Positions 1-7,533 of a DNA stretch of 57,903 bases are shown piece after piece (the first letter of the stretch is position 1; each line of letters starts with the position of its first letter). The notes below the pieces were generated by a model. That model saw nothing but the letters and a program-made list of their open reading frames with translations, was not told the DNA's origin and did no database searches. The position numbers and the translations under genes were made by a program. The DNA lies in NCBI GenBank assembly GCA_947085405.1, contig CAMTWO010000007.1:1-57903 (forward strand), read 5' to 3'. This stretch comes from JASEGV01 sp947085405. Lineage in GTDB: Bacteria > Bacteroidota > Ignavibacteria > UBA10030 > BY39.

Positions 1-1
1 A

Positions 2-262
2 AAGCCAACTTTGATTTCATTTCGGACTAAATTACCATCGGCAGTTGCAAAAGTAATTTTAGGTAATTCCATTACCATCACACCCGGAACATTCACGATA
101 GATATTGAGCAAGATAAGTTCTTGGTTCACGGACTCGTCCCAGGCAGCGCCAGCTCACTTGAGAACGGACAAATGCAATCCCGGATTATGAAACTGTTCT
201 CAAACGAGATAAAAGAAGAAGTAAAAGATTTTAAGTATTTGGAACATATTGGAGATAACTAA
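2..262 (+). CDS. mrpE: Na+/H+ antiporter subunit E (MrpE/MnhE), 3' part, cut by window start
   Basis: The reading frame is open to the window edge, so only the last 86 codons are seen. The stretch after the edge (FRTKLPS, then AKVILGNSITITPGTFTIDI and FLVHGL) is the conserved core of MrpE, the small membrane subunit of multisubunit cation/proton antiporters. In the family these residues follow two N-terminal membrane helices and form the cytosolic half. The tail (SNEIKEEVKDFKYLEHIGDN) is polar and poorly conserved. MrpE normally sits directly before mrpF and mrpG, but here mrpF only appears 6.4 kb downstream at 6646, so the operon has been split. The TAA stop at 260-262 is followed at once by a HicB-like reading frame. 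A diverged copy of this gene's 3' end lies at about 505-595. Identification is firm from the core motif. Confidence 0.85.
   Translation, partial: KPTLISFRTKLPSAVAKVILGNSITITPGTFTIDIEQDKFLVHGLVPGSASSLENGQMQSRIMKLFSNEIKEEVKDFKYLEHIGDN
198..243 (+). repeat. 3' end of mrpE, copy 1 of a diverged direct repeat
   Basis: Positions 198-243 reappear at 551-595 with two substitutions inside the best-matching part and one single-base deletion. The substitutions AAC to AAT and TTG to CTG are both synonymous in the mrpE frame. The repeat brackets the HicB-like gene. Confidence 0.75.
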
Positions 263-515
263 ATGGAAAAAAAACGATCCCGAAAGCTTTCGGGATTGGC
301 AAGACGAAGATATGTGGATCGGGTATCTTGAGGAATATCCTGATTATATGACGCAAGGTGAAACGCTGGAGGAACTCAAAGAGAATTTAACAGATATCTA
401 CAAGGACTTGACTAACGGAGCGATCCCACATGTCAGAAAAGCGGCTGTCCGCCGAATTGGCGGATTGAAGTTGCATGAAACGAAAATAAAGAAACACTCG
501 CAAAGCATATATTGA
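249..515 (+). CDS. Orphan HicB-family antitoxin-like protein, altered at both ends
   Basis: The middle of this 88-residue product (DEDMWIGYLEEYPDYMTQGE, TLEELKENLTDIYKDL, GAIPHVRK) matches the partial RNase-H-like fold of HicB antitoxins. In type II HicAB modules HicB blocks the HicA mRNA interferase. No HicA reading frame is seen on either side, so this is an orphan. The frame opens at a TTG (249) inside mrpE, while a better-placed ATG at 263, just after the mrpE stop, is in another frame. A 20-bp perfect palindrome at 277-296 lies between that ATG and the conserved core, as if its insertion had moved the core out of frame. A second palindrome (448-464) encodes part of the unusual C-terminal tail. 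The gene may therefore be decayed. The family call is good; activity is doubtful. Confidence 0.6.
   Translation: MEITKWKKNDPESFRDWQDEDMWIGYLEEYPDYMTQGETLEELKENLTDIYKDLTNGAIPHVRKAAVRRIGGLKLHETKIKKHSQSIY
277..296. repeat. 20-bp perfect palindrome inside the HicB-like gene
   Basis: ATCCCGAAAGCTTTCGGGAT reads the same on both strands. A close relative (GTCCCGAATGCTTTCGGGAC) lies at 49218-49237, so this is a member of a dispersed palindrome family. It encodes the atypical N-terminal residues DPESFRD of the HicB-like product. Confidence 0.8.
448..464. repeat. TCCGCC/GGCGGA palindromic element in the HicB-like 3' end
   Basis: Arms TCCGCC (448-453) and GGCGGA (459-464) flank GAATT. The same arms occur at 15551, 20090, 24314 and 50276. 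Here the element lies in coding sequence and yields the residues VRRIGGL in the tail that normal HicB proteins lack. Confidence 0.7.
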
Positions 516-595
516 AAATGTTGAGAAACAAAAATTCGGTTTGACCCTAATCTCAAATGAGATAAAAGAAGAAGTAAAGATTTTAAGTATCTGAA
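505..595 (+). pseudogene. Diverged duplicate of the mrpE 3' end
   Basis: Positions 551-595 match 198-243 of mrpE almost exactly. Upstream of that, the translated frame (ENVEKQKFGLTLIS) keeps the same spacing as the mrpE tail (ENGQMQSRIMKLFS), with EN, Q, L and S aligned, so homology extends back to about 505-518. A one-base deletion near 576-578 shifts the last codons. The fragment has no start and is not translated on its own. It looks like the 3' end of a related mrpE allele displaced downstream of the HicB-like gene. From here to 850 nothing else coding is convincing. Confidence 0.6.
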
Positions 596-852
596 TTAAA
601 TCACACGATTGGTTTGTTTTGCCAAAACCATGTTATAGGCCATTAGAAATGTCAGGTATAAGATAACAAAATTAAATTACGAGTTCAAGTTTTACAGATG
701 ATTTAAAATGTTTACCTGAAAATCCCGGATTAAATTTTCTGCAAGGGTGATTAGGAGAAGGTTTACGAGGAGTCTGTACAAGTTTTTTGTGTTTAGGTTT
801 ATTGTTAAAGATTTCATATTTGAGTTTGTTATTATTCCAAAGAATAAAATTT

Positions 853-887
853 TAAAGCCGACTCTCTGCTCTTGAGCCGGCTTTTTT
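853..887 (+). terminator. Probable intrinsic terminator
   Basis: A stem with AAAGCCG on the left and CCGGCTTTTTT on the right, helped by an inner CTC/GAG pairing, ends in a run of T residues at 882-887. It would end transcription coming from the mrpE/HicB side. Read on the other strand it lies just beyond the end of the XRE gene and could serve both. Confidence 0.6.
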
Positions 888-934
888 GTTTTCAATGATT
901 TTTGTCAACATCTTATTTTGGAAATATCATTTTC

Positions 935-1264
935 TTACTTCCGACTTTTCCAAATTAAGTCGGCAATGTCTCCAATTAATTTAAAGTCCTTCGTGTTTCT
1001 TACCCTTGTGAGTTTTTGTATTGCCTTTTCCCGCTCATCTATCTTTCCCGTTTCTCTTTCAAATTCAAAAAGTTCAGAGATAGAAACATTGAGAGCATCT
1101 GCGAGTTTTTCTAAAGTGCCAATAGAAGGGGCATTTCTGCCTCGTTCCAATAAAGCGATAAAATTATTGCTCAAATTGCACATTTCAGCCAATTCTGCTT
1201 GTGTGAAATCCCTTAACCTGCGTATTTCTCTTATTTTTTTGCCAAATTTAGTTAATGTATCCAA
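935..1264 (-). CDS. XRE-family helix-turn-helix transcriptional regulator
   Basis: The 109-residue product opens with a Cro/C1-type HTH at about residues 8-62 (IREIRRLRDFTQAELAEMC, then NNFIALLERGRNAPSIGTLE and KLADALNVSISELFEF). A charged C-terminal helix follows. The start is TTG at 1264: no ATG lies upstream of the HTH, and an AAAAGGG ribosome-binding site (plus-strand 1274-1280) sits 9 bases before it. The gene is transcribed away from the CsgG-like lipoprotein at 1455. The 190-bp spacer between them carries a pair of 16-bp direct repeats framed by an inverted repeat, a likely operator. Such regulators usually autorepress; a role as a HigA-like antitoxin is possible, but no toxin partner is seen. 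Confidence 0.85.
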   Translation of the reverse strand: MDTLTKFGKKIREIRRLRDFTQAELAEMCNLSNNFIALLERGRNAPSIGTLEKLADALNVSISELFEFERETGKIDEREKAIQKLTRVRNTKDFKLIGDIADLIWKSRK

Positions 1265-1318
1265 TTAAATTTACCCTTTTGAGATAAAATAATAATTGGA
1301 AGCTATCGATAACAGATA

Positions 1319-1363
1319 GTAATTGTTATAGAATATTTGTGTTATAGAATATTTGACAATTAC
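1319..1363. promoter_or_regulatory. Candidate operator: two 16-bp direct repeats within an inverted repeat, with promoter-like hexamers
   Basis: The 16-mer TGTTATAGAATATTTG occurs twice in tandem (1324-1339 and 1340-1355). It is flanked by GTAATTGT (1319-1326) and its complement ACAATTAC (1356-1363). A TTGACA at 1353-1358 is followed after 17 bases by TATTTT (1376-1381), a possible promoter for the gene at 1455. The position between a divergent XRE regulator and its neighbour fits an operator; regulator binding is inferred. Confidence 0.5.
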
Positions 1364-1454
1364 TTATAAATATGTTATTTTAAACGTGGATTTGTAGTGG
1401 TATTTTTACCTAACTCACATAATTATAAAAATAAAAATTTAAGGAGAACTCTTT

Positions 1455-2678
1455 ATGAAAAAACTTACCAACTATCAGCAGGTATTGATAATTGTTGTTC
1501 TTTTGACAATTGCGACATTTATCTTTATTGGATGTGCACCCAAAGCTTGGGAATCAGCAAAACGGGCACATGAGGCTGGTGATATAGTTTCCTCTGTACG
1601 TTACACTTCACAAACTCTTCGTGAAAAACCAGGGTATGAAGATGCAATAAATTTTCTTACAAGCATTTTCCCTTCTACTTACGAAGACTATTACTCACGC
1701 GCAAAAAGGGCTGAATCTATCAATGACTGGGATGAAGCTTTTAAATTGCATACTACTATCAAAACACTCTCGGATATTGTGGCAGGAATACCAAAGCAAA
1801 CAGATCCTAAAACAAAAACAATTATTTCATTTCCCACAAAAAATGTTGATAGTGAAATCGATGTTGCAACAAAAAAAGCTGCAGAAAAACATTACCAAAA
1901 TGGTATTTCGTTAGAAAATGCAAGTAAACATAAAGATGCAGCGAAAGCATTTACAAGATCGCTTGAATATCTAAGTGGTTATAAAGATGCAGCAGAGCGA
2001 TATGAAAGAACGCGTACGGCTGCAGTACGAAGAGTTGCAGTGATGCCCTTTGAGAATAAAAGTGGTAAAACACAATATGGTGAAATTGGTGAAAGTATAT
2101 CAGAAAGTATGATAAGTGATGCGATGGCAGATCCAAAAAATTTGGAATTTATGGATCTTATTTCACGTGATAGAATAAATCAACTAGTTAATGAACAAAG
2201 ACTTAGTCAAACTGATATTATTGATGAAAGATCCGCCGTAGAAATGGGCAAGGTTCTTGGTTTACATGCATTTGTATTCGGCAAGGTTACTTCAATTTCA
2301 ACAAGCAATCCTCCTGAAACAAAATCTAGAAAGGAAGAAAGTGCCGAACTATATCAAGGTAAAGATAAACCCAAACGACAAGTTCGTGCAGTTGTTGAAA
2401 TTACGACAAGAAAAGCAAAAGCAAGTATTACTTGTAGTTATCAGATAATTGAAGTAGCTACAGGAAAAATAGTTAAATCAGGAACAACCCCGAGCGAAGT
2501 AGAAAGTATAATTGAATTTGGTAGATTCACTGGCAACGAAGAAGCTCTGAGTTCCTCATCTAAGGATCTATGCAGCAGGGCAGACGAATATCCACCATCT
2601 CCTGATGAATTGGTACAAAAGGCAGTTCAAAAGGCTGCAAAAGCTCTATCAGCAGAAATTGCAGGATATTTCCGTTAA
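1455..2678 (+). CDS. CsgG-like lipoprotein with N-terminal TPR-like region
   Basis: The 407-residue product has a hydrophobic signal segment (residues 10-26) ending in a lipobox with Cys27 (FIFIGC), so it should be a lipoprotein. Residues about 30-190 contain helical, TPR-like repeats (AKRAHEAGD, AEKHYQNGISLENA, YKDAAERYERTR). From residue 195 the sequence VAVMPFENKSGKTQYGEIG, then LISRDRINQLVNEQRLSQ and LGLHAFVFGKVTSI, fits the CsgG/curli-assembly nucleotide-binding-like fold. CsgG proteins form outer-membrane export pores; many distant members simply act in envelope biogenesis, so the exact role is unknown. The ribosome-binding site AAGGAG lies at 1441-1446. The gene is divergent from the XRE regulator and precedes a large secreted protein, but a 185-bp gap with a hairpin separates them. 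Confidence 0.7.
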   Translation: MKKLTNYQQVLIIVVLLTIATFIFIGCAPKAWESAKRAHEAGDIVSSVRYTSQTLREKPGYEDAINFLTSIFPSTYEDYYSRAKRAESINDWDEAFKLHTTIKTLSDIVAGIPKQTDPKTKTIISFPTKNVDSEIDVATKKAAEKHYQNGISLENASKHKDAAKAFTRSLEYLSGYKDAAERYERTRTAAVRRVAVMPFENKSGKTQYGEIGESISESMISDAMADPKNLEFMDLISRDRINQLVNEQRLSQTDIIDERSAVEMGKVLGLHAFVFGKVTSISTSNPPETKSRKEESAELYQGKDKPKRQVRAVVEITTRKAKASITCSYQIIEVATGKIVKSGTTPSEVESIIEFGRFTGNEEALSSSSKDLCSRADEYPPSPDELVQKAVQKAAKALSAEIAGYFR

Positions 2679-2753
2679 TATTGAAATTTGTCTAATTATT
2701 ATTAATCAAAACGCAAGCTAACAAACGGCAAAACGATGCTAACACATTTGGTA

Positions 2754-2783
2754 ATGGAGCGAACTCTGTGGAGTTCGCTCCAT
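2754..2783. repeat. Perfect 13-bp stem hairpin
   Basis: ATGGAGCGAACTC (2754-2766) and its exact complement (2771-2783) flank TGTG. There is no T run after it, so it is a weak terminator at best. It is probably one of the short palindromic elements scattered through this genome. Confidence 0.6.
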
Positions 2784-2862
2784 GCTACTGCTTCGCACTT
2801 GCCATCAGTTTTTAAACGTAATTAAATAAAACCATAACTATAACAATCATTTGGAGGTTCAA

Positions 2863-5800
2863 ATGAAAACCTTGTTTCAATTTATTATTTTCTTTTTATC
2901 ACTGGTTCTTTGCACTACCTTGGCTTTCGCTCAGCCGGGTGCGTTCAGTCTTGTTTCGCCCGTAAACGGTGCTTATGTTAGTGCAACGCCATACTTCGAT
3001 TGGGCGACTTCATCAGGAGCTGTCCGTTATAAACTGTATCTTGACGGCGTTCTGAAAAAAGACAGCATCTCAACAAGCTACTACCAGATAACCACCACAG
3101 AAGCGCTAACGGAGGCGCTGCACACGTGGTATGTGGTTGCCGATGATGGCTTGGGAAACACAACGCAAAGCACTCAGACGTGGAGCATTCTTGTTGATGC
3201 AACACCGCCGAACACATTTGATTTAGTCTCACCAACAGATATGCAATGGACAAACCAGTTGCGTCCAACGTTCCAGTGGTCTGCTTCAAATGATGTAGGT
3301 GTTGGCTTAGCAAAGTATCAACTCTGGATCGACAGTCTGTATTTGTACAGAGACAACATACCGGCTTCCAATACTTCTGCAACACCGACTTCTGATTTAA
3401 CAAATGGAAGTCATACATGGTTTATTAAAGCAATTGATTCTGTCGGGAATGTTAGAAAATCTAATCAAACCAGAACCGTGAAAATTGATAATATACCTCC
3501 AACCGGTTCATCAAATTATTCTCTCTATTTTGATGGCGTTAATGACTACGGAGCTGTTCCCCATAAATCAGTGCTCAACTTTACAGGTGCTGTTACACTT
3601 GAAGCGTGGGTAAATATTCCATCGTATTCGAATTATGGAGGTGTTCTTACCAAAGGAATAGCGAGCACGAGTTATGCTTTAAGACTGGCAAGCAACGGTA
3701 AAATTGATTTTATCGTTGGTGGTTATTATAGTTATGGTGTTAATGGAAGCTCTATTATTCCTTTGAATACTTGGACCCATATAGCAGTCACTTATGATGG
3801 ATATGATGTTTACTTTTACATGAATGGTTATCATGATGGATATGCCTCTTATCAAAATACGGTAAATAATAATAGTGATTCATTATATCTTGGAGTTGGT
3901 CCGCGGGTTTTGTATTCACGTTTATATTTGGAGGGTCAAATTGATGAAGTCAGAATTTGGAACTATGCAAGAAGTAGGTCACTAATTTCTTCATACGCAG
4001 GTAAAATACTCTCGGGCGATGAGGCTGGTTTGGTTGGATACTGGCGTTTCAACGAAGGGTCAGGTGCCACGGTATACGATAAGACAGCAAACGGAAATAA
4101 TGGCACCTTGAGGAATGGTGCATATTTTTCATCGGCTACCATACCATCAACTAATCTTACAACTATCGCATTGAGGACACCATCGCATTTACAGTACGTT
4201 GCAACCTCAACTCCAACTTTTGCATGGGGAACAGCTACAGATGCTGGTATTGGTTTCCAGAAATATCAAGTATTTGTGGATGGAGCATTGAAAGCCGACG
4301 GATTAACTGACACTACATGGTCGATATCAACACCACTATCCAATGGGCAGCACACTTGGTACGTGAAAGTCTTTGATAATCTTGGCAATAACCAATCAAG
4401 CGCCACAAGAGTATTTTATGTAGATACAGCTCCCCCGAATGCTTTTTCACTTGTTTCCCCTACCGATAGTCAGGTTGTGAATTTACCAACGCCAAACTTT
4501 AGCTGGCAGGCAACAACAGATAGCACGGGTGGCAGCGGTCTCAGCAAATACCAATTGTGGATTGATGGTATTGTTAACATCGATAGTATACCCGTAGGAA
4601 CTACTACAACTGCACCAGCGTCGTCTTTGAATGAGTCTCCACACACATGGTTTGTGAGAGCTTATGATAAGGTGGGGAATGCCCGAAAATCAACACAAAC
4701 GAGAACTGTTTTTGTGGACTTCAATCCTCCTACACCATTCGATCTAATATCACCAGCGAGCAATGAAACGGTGTTTGTAAGTCGTCCCGTTTTTGCATGG
4801 CATACTTCATCAGATATTGGCAGTGGTCTTGTGCGATATGAGCTGCACTTATCAGGTCAATCCACGCTAAATTTGTCGCCGATTGATACTTCTGTGCAAC
4901 TCGCATACAGCTTACCCAATGGTACCTATACTTGGTTTGTAAATGCCGTGGATCGTGCTGGGCGAGTGAGAAATTCTAACCAGACTGATTGGAGAGTCGT
5001 GATCAATGTGCAACCACCCGATACACCAAGTTTGCAATATCCATCCCACGATGCAGTCAACCTTCCAACTACCTTGATATTGCGGTGGAGCGCTTCCGCT
5101 GGTGCAGAAGCGTATCGCTTACAATTGTCAACAGATTCGTTGTTCGAATCGTTCGTCATCAATGATTCAACACTCACAGATACTACACGGCAAGTCGGAC
5201 CATTGTCGAACAAAATGAAATACTACTGGCGAGTAAATGCAAAGAATACAGGCGGCAAGAGTCCGTGGTCTGAGGTTTGGAATTTTACCACAATCGTTGC
5301 AAAACCATTAACTCCCACTCTTGTCTCTCCCATAAATGGAGCAATCAATCAGCCAATCACACCGGTATTGAAATGGAACACCTCTGTTGATGCAACTTTG
5401 TACCGACTGCAGGTAGCAACAAACTCAGCATTCACGACAATAGTTTATGATGATTCGACACTGACCGACACGCTACAGCAAGTTGGACCTTTACTTAATA
5501 ACACGTTGTACTATTGGCGTGTAAGTGCTAAAAATGTTGGCGGCACAAGCGCTTATTCTACATATCGCAGTTTTACAACAATTGTAGCTGCACCAACAAC
5601 TCCTGTGCTTGCTTCTCCTTTAAATGGAGCAACAAACCAACCTACTACTTTGACAGTAAGTTGGAATGCATCTACGGGTACAACGTCGTATCGTTTGCAG
5701 GTATCGACGGATTCGCTTTTTGGGTCACTCGTTCTGGATGATTCCTCGTTGTCCGGCACATCTCGTCAAATCGGTCCTCTAAGTAATTACATAAAATATT

Positions 5801-6495
5801 ACTGGCATGTTCGAGCAAAGAATGTTGGCGGAATCAGTGATTGGTCTGCAACATGGAAATTTACTACCATTGTGCAATTGCCAAGTCAAGTTTTGCTTTT
5901 GCTGCCGTTAAACGGAGCGACTGTCAATACTGATAGCGTAAACTGTATTTGGCAAAAGGGAACTCCCGCCATAATTGCATATTGGTACGAGAGGGCAACG
6001 GATTCATTATTTACAATTAACCGGATGATTGATTCTTCATTGATAGATTCATCATACATCACTCACAACCTTGTTAACGGTCAAACATACTGGTGGAGGG
6101 TAAAGGCAAAGAATGCCGCAGGCTGGGGACCATTCAGTGAGAAACGCAAGTTCAATGCTATTATTGTTGCGGTTAGCGACGAAAAAGGTCTACCGAAGAA
6201 ATTTAGCCTTGAGCAAAATTATCCGAATCCGTTTAATCCAACTACAGACATAAAGTATCAATTACCGGTAATTAGTAAAGTAAAGGTAATCATTTACAAT
6301 ATATTTGGACAAGAGATAGTAACTCTCGCAGATGAAGTACAAGACGCAGGTCATAAAAATGTTGAATGGAATTCTATAAACAATTATGGAAGTACAGTCG
6401 CAAGCGGCGTATATTTTTACAAGATAGATGCGGTCGGAGTAAATGATCCAAATAAAACATTCGTTCAAGTTCGAAAAATGTTGCTAATCAAGTAA
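2863..6495 (+). CDS. Large type IX-secreted surface protein with FN3-like repeats and a LamG domain
   Basis: The ATG at 2863 has a GGAGG site five bases upstream, giving 1210 residues. A signal peptide (MKTLFQFIIFFLSLVLCTTL, cleavage near AFAQ) is followed by two Ig/FN3-like repeats (about 25-215). Next is a LamG/jellyroll domain (about 225-410: SLYFDGVNDYGAVPH, EAWVNIP, IDEVRIWNYARS, VGYWRFNEGSG). Three further repeats of the first kind follow, then four FN3-like modules sharing YRLQVSTDSLF and YYWRVNAKNVGG (about 730-1100). The C-terminus (about 1120-1210) is a Por-type sorting domain with FSLEQNYPNPFNPTTDIKY, IYNIFGQEI and VASGVYFYKI. It should be exported by the type IX system and anchored or released at the surface, perhaps binding glycans. 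It sits alone between hairpins inside the split antiporter locus. Confidence 0.88.
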   Translation: MKTLFQFIIFFLSLVLCTTLAFAQPGAFSLVSPVNGAYVSATPYFDWATSSGAVRYKLYLDGVLKKDSISTSYYQITTTEALTEALHTWYVVADDGLGNTTQSTQTWSILVDATPPNTFDLVSPTDMQWTNQLRPTFQWSASNDVGVGLAKYQLWIDSLYLYRDNIPASNTSATPTSDLTNGSHTWFIKAIDSVGNVRKSNQTRTVKIDNIPPTGSSNYSLYFDGVNDYGAVPHKSVLNFTGAVTLEAWVNIPSYSNYGGVLTKGIASTSYALRLASNGKIDFIVGGYYSYGVNGSSIIPLNTWTHIAVTYDGYDVYFYMNGYHDGYASYQNTVNNNSDSLYLGVGPRVLYSRLYLEGQIDEVRIWNYARSRSLISSYAGKILSGDEAGLVGYWRFNEGSGATVYDKTANGNNGTLRNGAYFSSATIPSTNLTTIALRTPSHLQYVATSTPTFAWGTATDAGIGFQKYQVFVDGALKADGLTDTTWSISTPLSNGQHTWYVKVFDNLGNNQSSATRVFYVDTAPPNAFSLVSPTDSQVVNLPTPNFSWQATTDSTGGSGLSKYQLWIDGIVNIDSIPVGTTTTAPASSLNESPHTWFVRAYDKVGNARKSTQTRTVFVDFNPPTPFDLISPASNETVFVSRPVFAWHTSSDIGSGLVRYELHLSGQSTLNLSPIDTSVQLAYSLPNGTYTWFVNAVDRAGRVRNSNQTDWRVVINVQPPDTPSLQYPSHDAVNLPTTLILRWSASAGAEAYRLQLSTDSLFESFVINDSTLTDTTRQVGPLSNKMKYYWRVNAKNTGGKSPWSEVWNFTTIVAKPLTPTLVSPINGAINQPITPVLKWNTSVDATLYRLQVATNSAFTTIVYDDSTLTDTLQQVGPLLNNTLYYWRVSAKNVGGTSAYSTYRSFTTIVAAPTTPVLASPLNGATNQPTTLTVSWNASTGTTSYRLQVSTDSLFGSLVLDDSSLSGTSRQIGPLSNYIKYYWHVRAKNVGGISDWSATWKFTTIVQLPSQVLLLLPLNGATVNTDSVNCIWQKGTPAIIAYWYERATDSLFTINRMIDSSLIDSSYITHNLVNGQTYWWRVKAKNAAGWGPFSEKRKFNAIIVAVSDEKGLPKKFSLEQNYPNPFNPTTDIKYQLPVISKVKVIIYNIFGQEIVTLADEVQDAGHKNVEWNSINNYGSTVASGVYFYKIDAVGVNDPNKTFVQVRKMLLIK

Positions 6496-6572
6496 ATCCT
6501 AATTTCAAAATATTTGAACTTAGGATTTAGAGTTTAGTGTTTCGAATTTATTGTCTACCTAATATGCTTTCC

Positions 6573-6604
6573 AGCCCCAGCCAAATTTTAGCTGGGGCTT
6601 TTTT
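6573..6604 (+). terminator. Intrinsic terminator after the surface protein gene
   Basis: AGCCCCAGC (6573-6581) pairs with GCTGGGGCT (6591-6599), followed by T residues at 6599-6604. It separates the surface-protein unit from mrpF. Confidence 0.9.
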
Positions 6605-6645
6605 GTTTATAATCAGATAATTTTATAAATTTCCACAATTAATTT

Positions 6646-6915
6646 ATGCACAACATACTTCTCATAACAACATTCATACTTGCGGCGGCGCTTATATTAC
6701 CGTTTTACCGTGTTGCAGTCGGACCTACGGTCTACGACCGAATACTCGGTTCGGGTGTAATCGGGACAAAGACTATTGTCTTGATTTCGCTTGTCGGTTT
6801 TATATTCGACCGCTTCGATATGTTTGTAGATATAGTACTTGCTTATGCATTACTGAACTTTATAGGCGTTGTGGCAATAGCAAAATATTTAGAAAGAAAA
6901 GAAGCTCAAAAGTAA
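6646..6915 (+). CDS. mrpF: Na+/H+ antiporter subunit F (MrpF/MnhF; MbhB-like)
   Basis: The 89-residue protein has three membrane helices and the family core RVAVGPTVYDRILGSGVIG, with the conserved GPT..DR segment between helices 1 and 2. MrpF is a small membrane subunit of the Mrp antiporter and of Mbh-type hydrogenase membrane arms; alone it has no catalytic site. The stop overlaps the start of mrpG by one base (TAATG), typical of translational coupling. No good ribosome-binding site is seen before the ATG. It is the first gene after the 6.4 kb that separates it from mrpE. Confidence 0.92.
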   Translation: MHNILLITTFILAAALILPFYRVAVGPTVYDRILGSGVIGTKTIVLISLVGFIFDRFDMFVDIVLAYALLNFIGVVAIAKYLERKEAQK

Positions 6916-7265
6916 TGGAAATTCACGATATAATCGGCAGCATATTTCTTTTAGTGGGCGCCTTGTTCGTGCTCATCGGAAGTGTTGGTATCATCCGCCT
7001 CCCCGATTTTTATACACGCATCCACGCAGCGGGGAAGTGCGATACTCTCGGACTCGCTTTAGTTTTGATAGGATTGGCTATACACGAAGGTGGCACACTA
7101 AACACAGTTAAGCTTGTTTTGATCGCTGTGTTTATCGGTATTGCAAATCCTACTGCTACGCACGCCATCGCTCGTGCGGCTTACAGGTTAGGACTGAAAC
7201 CGTTGTTAGGTGATCAAAAACCTGACAGCACAACAGAAGGTGAACGAAATGATCTGGCAGCTTGA
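6915..7265 (+). CDS. mrpG: Na+/H+ antiporter subunit G (MrpG/MnhG; MbhC-like)
   Basis: The 116-residue protein has three membrane helices. Its family signature GSVGIIRLPDFYTRIHAAGK is followed by DTLGLALVLIGLA and a third helix ending in NPTATHAIARAAY. MrpG is a structural membrane subunit of the antiporter. It overlaps mrpF by one base and the next gene by 17 bases, so the block is translationally coupled. The C-terminal tail (about residues 100-116) is polar and contains the ribosome-binding site of the next gene. Confidence 0.92.
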   Translation: MEIHDIIGSIFLLVGALFVLIGSVGIIRLPDFYTRIHAAGKCDTLGLALVLIGLAIHEGGTLNTVKLVLIAVFIGIANPTATHAIARAAYRLGLKPLLGDQKPDSTTEGERNDLAA

Positions 7266-7494
7266 GTTAATAATTTATTTGCTTCTAATTGCATCGGCTA
7301 TTGTTGCATTGCGAGTGAAGGATTTGTTAGCTGCGATTGTAGTGTTGTCTGTGTATAGTTTCGGTTCTGCTTTTTTGTTTGCAATTTTAGGTGCAGTTGA
7401 TGTCGGCTTCACCGAAGCAGTCGTTGGCGCTGGCATTACAGGAATATTATTTTTGGCAGCTTTGTATTACACAACAAGAAAAACGGTTGATTAA
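7249..7494 (+). CDS. DUF4040 membrane subunit (MrpA C-terminal part; MbhD-like)
   Basis: Start chosen at the ATG at 7249, preceded by GAAGGTGAACGAA and overlapping mrpG by 17 bases; a longer frame to 7210 has no support. The 81-residue protein has three membrane helices (IYLLLIASAIVALRV, AAIVVLSVYSFGSAFLF, GAGITGILFLAALYYTT). The sequence LAAIVVLSVYSFGSAFLF and AVDVGFTEAVVGAGI is that of DUF4040. In Bacillus-type Mrp this is part of the MrpA C-terminus, and in archaeal Mbh it is the separate subunit MbhD. Its presence as a free-standing gene marks this as an Mbh-style locus rather than a seven-gene Bacillus-style one. Confidence 0.85.
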   Translation: MIWQLELIIYLLLIASAIVALRVKDLLAAIVVLSVYSFGSAFLFAILGAVDVGFTEAVVGAGITGILFLAALYYTTRKTVD

Positions 7495-7515
7495 ATATAT
7501 AATTCATAATTCAAC

Positions 7516-7533
7516 ATTCGGTGTTCGATATTC
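7516..7533. repeat. 18-bp repeat before the MbhE-like gene (copy 1)
   Basis: ATTCGGTGTTCGATATTC is exactly repeated at 10981-10998, just before the second D-like subunit. Both copies lie in longer, similar ATTCAT/ATTCG-rich spacers, so this is a dispersed intergenic repeat. It overlaps the nominal 5' end of the next frame. Confidence 0.7.

Noticed and set aside
600..850. Missing HicA toxin next to the HicB-like gene
   Set aside because: No frame on either strand shows the HicA double-stranded RNA-binding-like pattern.
692..895. 67-residue minus-strand reading frame
   Set aside because: It overlaps the terminator at 853-887, has no ribosome-binding site or family resemblance, and its composition is that of AT-rich spacer.
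918..1268. 116-residue plus-strand frame
   Set aside because: It is the antisense of the XRE regulator, whose HTH is clear on the minus strand.
1324..1355. CRISPR-like direct repeats
   Set aside because: Only two units with no spacer between them and no cas gene; an operator is the simpler reading.
2978..3418. 146-residue minus-strand frame with many Cys and His
   Set aside because: It is a shadow of the large surface protein; no start signal or domain is seen.
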